Source: Sinohyriopsis cumingii
Taxonomy: Eukaryota > Mollusca > Bivalvia > Unionida > Unionidae
NCBI GenBank assembly: GCA_028554795.2
Contig: CM068829.1
Span: 130,588,016-130,652,015, forward strand
Direction of reading: 5' to 3'
Length of the DNA stretch: 64,000 bases
The notes under the pieces are model-generated. The model was not told where the DNA came from. It was given only the letters and a program-made list of their open reading frames with translations, and did no database searches. A program made the translations under genes and the position numbers. Shown here one piece after another: positions 24,217 to 38,036 of the stretch. Every line of letters starts with the position of its first letter. The first letter of the stretch is position 1.

Positions 24217-24992
24217 GGAGAGAGAATATGTATCCTTATCTTGGTTTGTCTCCAACACTGCTATACGGCTGTGTTAAAATATGTATATGTACTATATTAA
24301 ATATTGTTCTAAATCTACCAAAATGCAAATAATATTTAGACCTAAAATTTCTATATTTGGATACTAATCCAACCCAGATGGCTACTTTACATTGTTTACT
24401 GACCTGATCCTGGAACTTAAGGCCACTTTCATAATAAATGAGCAATATAGAATATTTGGTATCAAGAAGATAATTTAAACTGATTATCATGCAGTACAGG
24501 TGCTTACAAAAGATAGAAAGTAGTCGTTGTCGTTTATAACAACTTTGGTAGGATATCTGAAGAAATATAGAAATGGTTTTAATAAAACACGTAGGTGGAA
24601 AGTTTAAATAACAAGAGGGTTTCTCGTCATAAAAGCAAAGTTCCATCCTTCAACATCCAGATGAAATACACCCGATAGCTGAACGCTGTTTGAGGAAGGA
24701 GGTGGGGCTGGTGGGTAATGTTTGAAACTACATCAAGGCTTTACATGTGTCATTTATTTTAGAAGAAATGAAAACATCCAGCCAAATAAGATAAGGAGCT
24801 GCAGCATAAACATAGAAGAAGACCCTATTTAATGTACGAACTGAATAATATACCTTTGGTGAAGACAGATGATAATTTTAGTCCATAATTTATCTTTTGG
24901 AGGACAAATAATTGCGTCATGCCCTTTACTAAAATGTGAAAAAGTGCTAATAATTACAATGAAAATTAATTTATTTCCGTGATACTAAACCA

Positions 24993-25991
24993 GACAAAAT
25001 TCGTAGTTGCGATATTCAGTAAATGAAGGAAGTTAAAATGATGTATCAGAACCATCCAGTCACCAAAGAAGTCAAAGAAGCCCCTCTTCAGTATGATGTT
25101 CGCTGTTATGCTTACTGGTGCTTACCGTGGCTGTGACAAAAGGGTTGACATCAGGTACCGAATTGATGGCATTCCATTCAGTTGGAGGAGACTAAAGGCA
25201 AAATGTTAAAGACAGTGACTGTTCGTGAATCCCAAATCTGTGTCTGTTATGCAAAAATATGTATGGCAATGGTTACCAACCTCTTTTGGCCCCGACCCTA
25301 CAATATATTCTTTCTGAGTCTCACGACTCCATTTCCACCTTCTGATAAGTTTTGCCACCCTAAAAAAAAATCCTGGCCAACCTCCAGAACGACTCGGGGT
25401 TGGGACCAATATTTGTAAAGACTAATTCGCTTCAGCTTGAAACAGTGTTACTCTCACAATCAGTATAAGTAGGACAGTGGTGCTAAACCAACCTACAACA
25501 GGAAAGCCTTATGTAGAACCTACCATCACAGTAAAATGGCTAAACTCTCGAGGTAGTGGATAAGTTCAACTAACTCAGCAGTACACTGTCAGGTGCAATT
25601 CACATCTATGATGAAAGCAACGCCGAAACGGCTAAAGTAAATGTGGTCTTTGGCAGACTATAAGCAAATTACAAGAGCGCATAGGGATCAATCTGCAAAC
25701 AAGCCTAAATGTCAACAAAGCTATTGTAATGCCGACCCTGCTGTATGCATTTGAATGGTATACAGACGTCATGCCAAAAAGCTGAACTATTTTCACATTG
25801 GCTGCATGAAGAAAACACAGAGGATAAGTTGGCAGGACATTCTCCTAGACAATGAGGTTTTCGCATTGGCAAGCATTACAAGGATCGAGACAATTCTGAT
25901 GAATCATAGAAGAAATGGACCGCTTAATTCAGGCAAATGCGCCATGAAACTGGCAACAATGTCAAAAAATATTGGCCCTTATTATATGTGA
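24993..25991 (+). pseudogene. RT remnant, units 4/5
   Basis: 999 bp without the 7-bp insertion. A private G to A near 25970 changes Val to Ile in the downstream frame. Confidence 0.75.
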
Positions 25992-26122
25992 CAATTATTT
26001 TCTTACGGTTCTACTTTGGAACTGATTGCCGTTTGACATCGAAATAGTTAAACTGACCGTTTGGCAACGATCTTCATTTTCATTAATCATTTCGAGATTC
26101 GGGACCAATTTCCATGATAGAC

Positions 26123-26124
<2 letters not shown>

Positions 26125-26181
<57 letters not shown>

Positions 26182-26197
26182 GAGAGAGAGAGAGAGA
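26125..26197. repeat. GA microsatellite, unit 5
   Basis: Longest allele. It has four consecutive GACA units (26163-26180) where unit 3 has two, so the interruption itself has expanded. Confidence 0.95.
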
Positions 26198-29100
26198 AAA
26201 GTGTGAGAGAGTGATTGAGAGAGAATGATGTAGAAAGAGAGGTAGCACATGATTCACCACGATCATAAGAATCCTGGGGAGACAGAGGACTTGTATCTTT
26301 TATTTTATGGCTATGTTTTTATTACAACTTTGTTACCAATGATGCTGGCATTGCGTCTGAAACGTCATTTGTATCTTACATGCGATTTCCATGAAAGCTA
26401 ACTGCACACATAAACTATACCACCATGCTATTCATACAGTATCTTTAAAAGCGCAGGAGAGGTACGATGATTAAGCAGCTATTAGCTGTCCAAGCGAGAA
26501 TGGGGACAGGCAGTTGAGTCGCAAAACTTAAACCAATCAGCATGCCCCGATCTTTGGGCATGTTTACAAAATTCGTTGATGCTGTGCTAAAGAAAATTGC
26601 CATTTTCTACATATCATTGTTCTCTAATCGACTATGGATATTCGAAATGTATTAAACAACTCCAGAATTACCTCTTATAATCATATTACCTAAGTTTGGG
26701 GTCATTTGTTTAAGTACTACGTTTTCTGTTGGTGACATAATTCTCTACAATCATTATGTATGTCTGTATGCATTCGGTGTAATAGCATGTCAGCACAATA
26801 CTGTATAGTTCCGATTACATACCAAGACACTGCTGTCGAATACTGGATATCTTTCATTGATTTTGATCCAACCAATACTTCAGAACGGCAAGGTCAGTTC
26901 CTTCTAAATATGTTCTTTTCTTATCCAAGGTGGGTTTTATGTAGGACAAATAATGCGTAGGAATTACTATTAACTTGGTGGCCTAAACGACATCCCACTC
27001 AAATCAGGATATAACTATATGTGTTTTGTGTATGAGCGCCCGTTGTCTTTAGTGTGGTAGCAAGTTTGTGTGCATAGTGAATGGATAATCTTACCCTTTG
27101 GAGATATATTAGTAACTTTGTATATATATGAAAGCACTCCTACATATTTCTTTCCTTTCACTAGATGTACGATAGTAATTAAATATGTTTCTATATACAG
27201 TATATGAGCAGTACAACACTATTCATGGCTGCTTCTGTTGATGTGTGTGCATGATCATTTCTACCCTTTCATGGACGGTTGTGTGTATGTGTTAGCATCC
27301 CATTGCTTTGTCGTTTATTAATAAGTTTGGGTTTGGGCAACCAAAACGGCATGTTCGTGAGTATGTGTTGTTCAAGTGGAGATTAGGTGCTGGTGAGTTT
27401 AAGCGGCGTGATGGCTAGTAAATGTTGGTGTGACTCAAAAGATGAATGTATGTTGCTGAGTCAAAAGTTTGCATTGGTTAGTAGACGTGGTTTGAACATT
27501 GCATTTCCCCTTTGTAAATACTGATGCTCATTTAACACATGGACATGTTCAACATTATCCTTTCCCTTGAGGTCAGAATGTCATACTAATGTTAAACATA
27601 TGGTTCATGTTAAATTGTCGAGGGAGTGTTAGTTTTCAAACTAGAGGCGTAATGTTAGTTCCCATTGTCGCCCGAGCGTCATTGTTGTCGCCAGAGTGCT
27701 ACTACTCCAATATGTATCAGTATGTCTATCTTAAAACTAACTACTTCAAATTCTCGTAAATATTCACTATATTTATGATGTACTATAACGTTGAAAACTT
27801 AGTGCGGCACACTTTTGGGTTGGCGAAAATTAAGAAATGTCCTTATTAAACTGTACCATAAAAAGCCTTTGATTCATATTTCAGCTTGATTGCGGCATGT
27901 TTTGCATGTTGATTCAGACAGTGCTAATTTTCGACGTTACTCTGGAAACATATCCTACTTTTTTGCTTAGTATGAAAGATCTGACTATTGATTGATATAA
28001 TGGACCAAATGTATGCAACTTATGAATGGCAGTAATGACGAAATACGATGAACAAAAATGGATTAACAGCAGAAGGTGCATCAATGGTATTCCGCTTGTC
28101 CTCTTAAATTTATCCGTCAACAATGCGGTTATTTTATATTTCACATGGGTAATTTTGTAAGTATTTGTTTGATATCTAAGAACAGTTCGAAGCGCCATAT
28201 ACAAAGGAACTGTACAATAACTCAAAGCTAGAGTGAATTTTTAGTCTTAGAAGGTATGGGTGCGTTCAGCACACGGAGGAGAAAGAGAGAGAGTAAACCG
28301 ATTTCAGCGCCTAGTTATCTAAGTTTCTTGTTAGGCATTGTGGATTGAAAAAAAAGACATAGGAATCACTGAGATAGTAATGAGGCCAAATTGTTGACCC
28401 AATACCATCACATTTCAAAGTTCAAAATTTGTCTAATTTCTACCTGCTTTTAGCTACAAATACTGTCTGATCAATGAGATTCGAAGCCCTTTGCTTACTT
28501 CCAAAAACATTCTAAAATTTCGCTTTTTGGTATGGGCATAAGAAATATTGAAATGCTCATTTTGATCTTTTGATCTATTAAATATATTTAATTACTATTT
28601 GTATAACAACTATACTGCATTTGTCTGTATTACCATTTAAAAGAACATATACATCACTAATTTATTATTAAACCGGAATCAATGCATTTATATTTCCTTT
28701 TATAAATTACAATCATTCCTTCCTTTTCTCAATTAATGCATCTATTGTTTCAACCTGAAGAAAAACAAATGGCAGTGGAAAGGAATGTCCAGTCAGTTCA
28801 TGTCATACGACTATAGTCAGCTTAAGATATTCGTTATCACTAACTGAGATGCAACTAAATGAGAAACGATTCATGTCATAAACTCAATCTACTTAACCTT
28901 GTTTTAGTAAGCTTCCATCTCTTGGACTTTCGCATCATTCAAAATTGTCTACACGCACTAAATATCATCACTTTTCACATGTAACGAATTTTTATATGGC
29001 TATATGCACAGAAAAATATAAATAATACCAAAATCAAAATCAGTGTATCGATCGATAACGGCGTTAACGTGAACAACACTCAATAGAAGGAAATTCTCTG

Positions 29101-29260
29101 AGTACATTATTTAGCATACTTTATATATTTTTGCCCACTGTCACAATAATCAAATCTCTTATTCTACCTAGATGCCGGTGGTCGAGAATTCTAACCCATT
29201 TACGAAGGAGTTGTTGTGTGCGGTCTATTTAATCCTTACAAAATATTTATAACTAAATAA

Positions 29261-29762
29261 TTTATACTCATTATTCCCACTTTGAAAACAAAGACATATG
29301 GACAGCGTTCGTTTGCATACCAGGGCCCAGCAACGTCGAATGAATTGCCCACTGAACTTAGACACAAAGACACAGTGATCCCATTCAAGAGTGCTCTCAA
29401 AACTCACTTATTTCGACTGCAAGAACAAACTTAAAGCCTAATAATGTTTCCTACCTTAAATATTTTCAGCATGTTTTTCATGTTTTCTAATTTCATGGTG
29501 TTTGTTTTTGTAATCATTTCATTAGTGATCCCATTCAAGAGTGCTCTCAAAACTCACTTATTTCGACTGCAAGAACAAACTTAAAGCCTAATAATGTTTC
29601 CTACCTTAAATATTTTCAGCATGTTTTTATGTTTTCTAATTTCATGGTGTCTGTTTTTGTAATCATTTCATTATATATGTTTTTTTTTTTTATCTTATAG
29701 GTGTTGTCTAATATTGTAAAGCGCTTAGAGCTTCTAAAGATGAGGCGCTATACAAAGTTCTA

Positions 29763-29805
<43 letters not shown>
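29261..29805 (+). pseudogene. CR1/L2-like LINE 3' end, unit 5
   Basis: ORF2 end at 29261-29434, two nested repeats, (TTA)14. This is the only unit in which the first FKS codon block reads FKSA rather than FKSD. Confidence 0.85.
29375..29673 (+). repeat. Nested 150-bp array, 2 copies (unit 5)
   Basis: Starts at 29375 and 29525. Copy 1 carries the internal-type GCT. Confidence 0.97.
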
Positions 29806-29807
<2 letters not shown>

Positions 29808-29944
29808 ACTGCATTCTCTCTGATGAAAAGGTACACTCTGAATGTGTCCATGGTGATGAATAGAGTTCCAACACCCTTTGAATGAAGTGACAGCAAGGGA
29901 ACCATCTGACATATTCAACGTAGGCTGAATATTTATTTAACCAT

Positions 29945-30447
29945 TCACAGATTTCGATTTTTTTCAAGCTTTACTCTGTCGACTTCGTCAGAGTACACAA
30001 ATTCTACTGCAGCTAAAGCCTTGACAATAGGTCCGTCAAGATATGTTAACCCTTTCCCAGCAAACGTGTTCGATCTAATGGCCAAATCACAATACCTCAG
30101 CAGGTCTGCTCTCATCTGTGATGTTTCATAATAACCACTGGCTGATTCTGGAACGATCGGTTTTACAATCTTTCTGTGGTGTGGTTTGTGGAAGGCATCT
30201 GAGAGATGGACAGGCTTGCTATACTATTGATGATAACTTGCAGAGTTTGACACTTCCTTTTTATACTTGAGGTTAGCATTAATGTACATTATTGTAATTA
30301 GGACGTCGCACCCTTTTCTAGTATACGATGTTATATACCGTCTTCAATGAATTACTGAAGATTTGTAGTCGGCATTTTAAAGTCGCCAAGGATTGAATGA
30401 TGCATCTTCACATAGCGTTGTGCGCAGGTACAAATCCCATCAATATT
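29945..30447 (-). pseudogene. Endonuclease-type remnant, unit 5
   Basis: Open stretch at 29945-30223; matches unit 3, including the silent change. Confidence 0.5.
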
Positions 30448-31223
30448 GGAGAGAGAATATGTATCCTTATCTTGGTTTGTCTCCAACACTGCTATACGGC
30501 TGTGTTAAAATATGTATATGTACTATATTAAATATTGTTCTAAATCTACCAAAATGCAAATAATATTTAGACCTAAAATTTCTATATTTGGATACTAATC
30601 CAACCCAGATGGCTACTTTATATTGTTTACTGACCTGATCCTGGAACTTAAGGCCACTTTCATAAGAAATGAGCAATATAGAATATTTGGTATCAAGAAG
30701 ATAGTTTAAACTGATTATCATGCAGTACAGGTGCTTACAAAAGATAGAAAGTAGTCGTTGTCGTTTATAACAACTTTGGTAGGATATCTGAAGAAATATA
30801 GAAATGGTTTTAATAAAACACGTAGGTGGAAAGTTTAAATAACAAGAGGGTTTCTCGTCATAAAAGCAAAGTTCCATCCTTCAACATCCAGATGAAATAC
30901 ACCCGATAGCTGAACGCTGTTTGAGGAAGGAGGTGGGGCTGGTGGGTAATGTTTGAAACTACATCAAGGCTTTACATGTGTCATTTATTTTAGAAGAAAT
31001 GAAAACATCCAGCCAAATAAGATAAGGAGCTGCAGCATAAACATAGAAGAAGACCCTATTTAATGTACGAACTGAATAATATACCTTTGGTGAAGACAGA
31101 TGATAATTTTAGTCCATAATTTATCTTTTGGAGGACAAATAATTGCGTCATGCCCTTTACTAAAATGTGAAAAAGTGCTAATAATTACAATGAAAATTAA
31201 TTTATTTCCGTGATACTAAACCA

Positions 31224-32230
31224 GACAAAATTCGTAGTTGCGATATTCAGTAAATGAAGGAAGTTAAAATGATGTATCAGAACCATCCAGTCACCAAAGA
31301 AGTCAAAGAAGCCCCTCTTCAGTATGATGTTCGCTGTTATGCTTACTGGTGCTTACCGTGGCTGTGACAAAAGGGTTGACATCAGGTACCGAATTGATGG
31401 CATTCCATTCAGTTGGAGGAGACTAAAGGCAAAATGTTAAAGACAGTGACTGTTCGTGAATCCCAAATCTGTGTCTGTTATGCAAAAATATGTATGGCAA
31501 TGGTTACCAACCTCTTTTGGCCCCGACCCTACAATATATTCTTTCTGAGTCTCACGACTCCATTTCCACCTTCTGATAAGTTTTGCCACCCTAAAAAAAA
31601 AATCCTGGCCAACCTCCAGAACGACTCGGGGTTGGGACCAATATTTGTAAAGACTAATTCGCTTCAGCTTGAAACAGTGTTACTCTCACAATCAGTATAA
31701 GTAGGACAGTGGTGCTAAACCAACCTACAACAGGAAAGCCTTATGTAGAACCTACCATCACAGTAAAATGGCTAAACTCTCGAGGTAGTGGATAAGTTCA
31801 ACTAACTCAGCAGTACACTGTCAGGTGCAATTCACATCTATGATGAAAGCAACGCCGAAACGGCTAAAGTAAATGTGGTCTTTGGCAGACTTTAAGCAAA
31901 TTAGAAGAGCGCATAGGGATCAATCTGCAAACAAGCCTAAATGTCAACAAAGCTATTGTAATGCCGACCCTGCTGTATGCACGATAAATTTGAATGGTAT
32001 ACAGACGTCATGCCAAAAAGCTGAACTATTTTCACATTGGCTGCATGAAGAAAACACAGAGGATAAGTTGGCAGGACATTCTCCTAGACAATGAGGTTTT
32101 CGCATTGGCAAGCATTACAAGGATCGAGACAATTCTGATGAATCATAGAAGAAATGGATGGCTTAATTCAGGCAAATGCGCCATGAAACTGGCAACAATG
32201 TCAAAAAATGTTGGCCCTTATTATATGTGA
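31224..32230 (+). pseudogene. RT remnant, units 5/6
   Basis: 1007 bp, with the same two insertions as the units 3/4 copy. It differs from that copy at CTGAAC versus CTCAAC near 32022. Confidence 0.75.
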
Positions 32231-32361
32231 CAATTATTTTCTTACGGTTCTACTTTGGAACTGATTGCCGTTTGACATCGAAATAGTTAAACTGACCGTT
32301 TGGCAACGATCTTCATTTTCATTAATCATTTCGAGATTCGGGACCAATTTCCATGATAGAC

Positions 32362-32363
<2 letters not shown>

Positions 32364-32418
<55 letters not shown>
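32364..32418. repeat. GA microsatellite, unit 6
   Basis: Uninterrupted like unit 4 but longer. Confidence 0.95.
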
Positions 32419-32422
<4 letters not shown>

Positions 32423-35400
32423 TGTGAGAGAGTGATTGAGAGAGAATGATGTAGAAAAAGAGGTAGCACATGATTCACCACGATCATAAGAATCCTGGGG
32501 AGACAGAGGACTTGTATCTTTTATTTTATGGCTATGTTTTTATTACAAGTTTGTTAACAATGATGCTGGCATTGCGTATGAAACGTCATTTGTATCTTAC
32601 ATGCGATTTCCATGAAAGCTAACTGCACACATAAACTATACCACCATGCTATTCATACAGTATCTTTAAAAGCGCAGGAGAGGTACGATGATTAAGCAGC
32701 TATTAGCTGTCCAAGCGAGAATGGGGACAGGCAGTTGAGTCGCAAAACTTAAACCAATCAGCATGCCCCGATCTTTGGGCATGTTTACAAAATTCGTTGA
32801 TGCTGTGCTAAAGAAAATTGCCATTTTCTACATATCATTGTTCTCTAATCGACTATGGATATTCGAAATGTATTAAACAACTCCAGAATTACCTCTTATA
32901 ATCATATTATCTAAGTTTGGGGTCATTTGTTTAAGTACTACGTTTTCTGTTGGTGACATAATTCTCTACAATCATTATGTATGTCTGTATGCATTCGGTG
33001 TAATAGCATGTCAGCACAATACTGTATAGTTCCGATTAAATACCAAGACACTGCTGTCGAATACTGGATATCTTTCATTGATTTTGATGCAACCAATACT
33101 TCAGAACGGCAAGGTCAGTTCCTTCTAAATATGTTCTTTTCTTATCCAAGGTGGGTTTTATGTAGGACAAATAATGCGTAGGAATTACTATTAACTTGGT
33201 GGCCTAAACGACATCCCACTCAAATCAGGATATAACTATATGTGTTTTGTGTATGAGCGCCCGTTGTCTTTAGTGTGGTAGCAAGTTTGTGTGCATAGTG
33301 AATGGATAATCTTACCCTTTAGAGATATATTAGTAACTTTGTATATATATGAAAGCATTCCTACATATTTCTTTCCTTTCACTAGATGTACGATAGTAAT
33401 TAAATATGTTTCTATATACAGTATATGAGCAGTACAACACTATTCATGGCTGCTTCTGTTGATGTGTGTGCATGATCATTTCTACCCTTTCATGGATGGT
33501 TGTGTGTATGTGTTAGCATCCCATTGCTTTGTCGTTTATTAATAAGTTTGGGTTTGGGCAACCAAAACGGCATGTTCGTGAGTATGTGTTGTTCAAGTGG
33601 AGATTAGGTGCTGGTGAGTTTAAGCGGCGTGATGGCTAGTAAATGTTGGTGTGACTCAAAAGATGAATGTATGTTGCTGAGTCAAAAGTTTGCATTGGTT
33701 AGTAGACGTGGTTTGAACATTGCATTTCCCCTTTGTAAATACTGATGCTCATTTAACACATGGACATGTTCAACATTATCCTTTCCCTTGAGGTCAGAAT
33801 GTCATACTAATGTTAAACATATGGTTCATGTTAAATTGTCGAGGGAGTGTTAGTTTTCAAACTAGAGGCGTAATGTTAGTTCCCATTGTCGCCCGAGCGT
33901 CATTGTTGTCGCCAGAGTGCTACTACTCCAATATGTATCAGTATGTCTATCTTAAAACTAACTACTTCAAATTCTCGTAAATATTCACTATATTTATGAT
34001 GTACTATAACGTTGAAAACTTAGTGCGGCACACTTTTGGGTTGGCGAAAATTAAGAAATGTCCTTATTAAACTGTACCATAAAAAGCCTTTGATTCATAT
34101 TTCAGCTTGATTGCGGCATGTTTTGCATGTTGATTCAGACAGTGCTAATTTTCGACGTTACTCTGGAAACATATCCTACTTTTTTGCTTAGTATGAAAGA
34201 TCTGACTATTGATTGATATAATGGACCAAATGTATGCAACTTATGAATGGCAGTAATGACGAAATACGATGAACAAAAATGGATTAACAGCAGAAGGTGC
34301 ATCAATGGTATTCCGCTTGTCCTCTTAAATTTATCCGTCAACAATGCGGTTATTTTATATTTCACACGGGTAATTTTGTAAGTATTTGTTTGATATCTAA
34401 GAACAGTTCGAAGCGCCATATACAAAGGAACTGTACAATAACTCAAAGCTAGAGTGAATTTTTAGTCTTAGAAGGTATGGGTGCGTTCAGAACACGGAGG
34501 AGAAAGAGAGAGAGTAAACCGATTTCAGCGCCTAGTTATCTAAGTTTCTTGTTAGGCATTGTGGATTAAAAAAAAAGACATAGGAATCACTGAGATAGTA
34601 ATGAGGCCAAATTGTTGACCCAATACCATCACATTTCAAAGTTCAAAATTTGTCTAATTTCTACCTGCTTTTAGCTACAAATACTGTCTGATCAATGAGA
34701 TTCGAAGCCCTTTGCTTACTTCCAAAAACATTCTAAAATTTCGCTTTTTGGTATGGGCATAAGAAATATTGAAATGCTCATTTTGATCTTTTGATCTATT
34801 AAATATATTTAATTACTATTTGTATAACAACTATACTGCATTTGTCTGTATTACCATTTAAAAGAACATATACATCACTAATTTATTATTAAACCGGAAT
34901 CAATGCATTTATATTTCCTTTTATAAATTACAATCATTCCTTCCTTTTCTCAATTAATGCATCTATTGTTTCAACCTGAAGAAAAACAAATGGCAGTGGA
35001 AAGGAATGTCCAGTCAGTTCATGTCATACGACTATAGTCAGCTTAAGATATTCGTTATCACTAACTGAGATGCAACTAAATGAGAAACGATTCATGTCAT
35101 AAACTCAATCTACTTAACCTTGTTTTAGTAAGCTTCCATCTCTTGGACTTTCGCATCATTCAAAATTGTCTACACGCACTAAATATCATCACTTTTCACA
35201 TGTAACGAATTTTTATATGGCTATATGCACAGAAAAATATAAATAATACCAAAATCAAAATCAGTGTATCGATCGATAACGGCGTTAACGTGAACAACAC
35301 TCAATAGAAGGAAATTCTCTGAGTACATTATTTAGCATACTTTATATATTTTTGCCCACTGTCACAATAATCAAATCCCTTATTCTACCTAGATGCCGGT

Positions 35401-35481
35401 GGTCGAGAATTCTAACCCATTTACGAAGGAGTTGTTGTGTGCGGTCTATTTAATCCTTACAAAATATTTATAACTAAATAA

Positions 35482-36581
35482 TTTATACTCATTATTCATA
35501 CTTTGAAAACAAAGACATATGGACAGCGTTCGTTTGCATACCAGGGCCCAGCAACGTCGAATGAATTGCACACTGAACTTAGACACAAAGACACAGTGAT
35601 CCCATTCAAGAGTGATCTCAAAACTCACTTATTTCGACTGCAAGAACAAACTTAAAGCCTAATAATGTTTCCTACCTTAAATATTTTCAGCATGTTTTTC
35701 ATGTTTTCTAATTTCATGGTGTTTGTTTTTGCAATCATTTCATTAGTGATCCCATTCAAGAGTGCTCTCAAAACTCACTTATTTCGACTGCAAGAACAAA
35801 CTTAAAGCCTAATAATGTTTCCTACCTTAAATATTTTCAGCATGTTTTTCATGTTTTCTAATTTCATGGTGTTTGTTTTTGTAATCATTTCATTAGTGAT
35901 CCCATTCAAGAGTGCTCTCAAAACTCACTTATTTCGACTGCAAGAACAAACTTAAAGCCTAATAATGTTTCCTACCTTAAATATTTTCAGCATGTTTTTC
36001 ATGTTTTCTAATTTCATGGTGTTTGTTTTTGCAATCATTTCATTAGTGATCCCATTCAAGAGTGCTCTCAAAACTCACTTATTTCGACTGCAAGAACAAA
36101 CTTAAAGCCTAATAATGTTTCCTACCTTAAATATTTTCAGCATGTTTTTCATGTTTTCTAATTTCATGGTGTTTGTTTTTGTAATCATTTCATTAGTGAT
36201 CCCATTCAAGAGTGCTCTCAAAACTCACTTATTTCGACTGCAAGAACAAACTTAAAGCCTAATAATGTTTCCTACCTTAAATATTTTCAGCATGTTTTTC
36301 ATGTTTTCTAATTTCATGGTGTTTGTTTTTGTAATCATTTCATTAGTGATCCCATTCAAGAGTGCTCTCAAAACTCACTTATTTCGACTGCAAGAACAAA
36401 CTTAAAGCCTAATAATGTTTCCTACCTTAAATATTTTCAGCATGTTTTTATGCTTTCTAATTTCATGGTGTCTGTTTTTGTAATCATTTCATTATATATG
36501 TTTTTTTTTTATCTTATAGGTGTTGTCTAATATTGTAAAGCGCTTAGAGCTTCTAAAGATGAGGCGCTATACAAAGTTCTA

Positions 36582-36618
<37 letters not shown>
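35482..36618 (+). pseudogene. CR1/L2-like LINE 3' end, unit 6
   Basis: ORF2 end at 35482-35655, six nested repeats, (TTA)12. Longest copy of the element. Confidence 0.85.
35596..36494 (+). repeat. Nested 150-bp array, 6 copies (unit 6)
   Basis: Starts at 35596, 35746, 35896, 36046, 36196 and 36346. The GCA variant recurs in copies 1 and 3, which suggests a two-copy block was duplicated. The terminal copy has a private ATGCTTTC. Confidence 0.97.
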
Positions 36619-36620
<2 letters not shown>

Positions 36621-36757
36621 ACTGCATTCTCTCTGATGAAAAGGTACACTCTGAATGTGTCCATGGTGATGAATAGAGTTCCAACACCCTTTGAATGAAG
36701 TGACAGCAAGGGAACCATCTGACATATTCAACGTAGGCTGAATATTTATTTAACCAT

Positions 36758-37260
36758 TCACAGATTTCGATTTTTTTCATGCTTTACTCTGTCGACTTCG
36801 TCAGAGTACACAAATTCTACTGGAGCTAAAGCCTTGACAATAGGTCCGTCAAGATATGTTAACCCTTTCCCAGCAAACGTGTTCGATCTAATGGCCAAAT
36901 CACAATACCTCAGCAGGTCTGCTCTCATCTGTGATGTTTCATAATAACCACTGGCTGATTCTGGAACGATCGGTTTTACAATCTTTCTGTGGTGTGGTTT
37001 GTGGAAAGCATCTGAGAGATGGACAGGCTTGCTATACTATTGATGATAACTTGCAGAGTTTGACACTTCCTTTTTATACTTGAGGTTAGCATTAATGTAC
37101 ATTATTGTAATTAGGACGTCGCACCCTTTTCTAGTATACGATGTTATATACCGTCTTCAATGAATTACTGAAGATTTGTAGTCGGCATTTTAAAGTCGCC
37201 AAGGATTGAATGATGCATCTTCACATAGCGTTGTGCGCAGGTACAAATCCCATCAATATT
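36758..37260 (-). pseudogene. Endonuclease-type remnant, unit 6
   Basis: Open stretch at 36758-37036; matches unit 4 in both replacements. Confidence 0.5.
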
Positions 37261-38036
37261 GGAGAGAGAATATGTATCCTTATCTTGGTTTGTCTCCAAC
37301 ACTGCTATACGGCTGTGTTAAAATATGTATATGTACTATATTAAATATTGTTCTAAATCTACCAAAATGCAAATAATATTTAGACCTAAAATTTCTATAT
37401 TTGGATACTAATCCAACCCAGATGGCTACTTTACATTGTTTACTGACCTGATCCTGGAACTTAAGGCCACTTTCATAAGAAATGAGCAATATAGAATATT
37501 TGGTATCAAGAAGATAATTTAAACTGATTATCATGCAGTACAGGTGCTTACAAAAGATAGAAAGTAGTCGTTGTCGTTTATAACAACTTTGGTAGGATAT
37601 CTGAAGAAATATAGAAATGGTTTTAATAAAACACGTAGGTGGAAAGTTTAAATAACAAGAGGGTTTCTCGTCATAAAAGCAAAGTTCCATCCTTCAACAT
37701 CCAGATGAAATACACCCGATAGCTGAACGCTGTTTGAGGAAGGAGGTGGGGCTGGTGGGTAATGTTTGAAACTACATCAAGGCTTTACATGTGTCATTTA
37801 TTTTAGAAGAAATGAAAACATCCAGCCAAATAAGATAAGGAGCTGCAGCATAAACATAGAAGAAGACCCTATTTAATGTACGAACTGAATAATATACCTT
37901 TGGTGAAGACAGATGATAATTTTAGTCCATAATTTATCTTTTGGAGGACAAATAATTGCGTCATGCCCTTTACTAAAATGTGAAAAAGTGCTAATAATTA
38001 CAATGAAAATTAATTTATTTCCGTGATACTAAACCA

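Larger units (their letters stand above)
19108..25597. repeat. Tandem unit 4 (6490 bp)
   Basis: Has 4 nested 150-bp repeats and a TTA tail of 10. It carries the 7-bp CGATAAA insertion at about 19260. It shares ACAAGTTTGTTAAC (about 19807), GCATTCCTAC (about 20617) and CTTTACATTG (about 24384) with units 6 and 7. Confidence 0.97.
25598..31829. repeat. Tandem unit 5 (6232 bp)
   Basis: Near duplicate of unit 3, with 2 nested repeats, a TTA tail of 14 and the longer A-run near 31593. Its start differs from unit 3 (ATTACAAGAG instead of ATTAGAAGAG). The first nested repeat has GCT where all other units have GAT, which suggests conversion by an internal copy. Confidence 0.97.
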
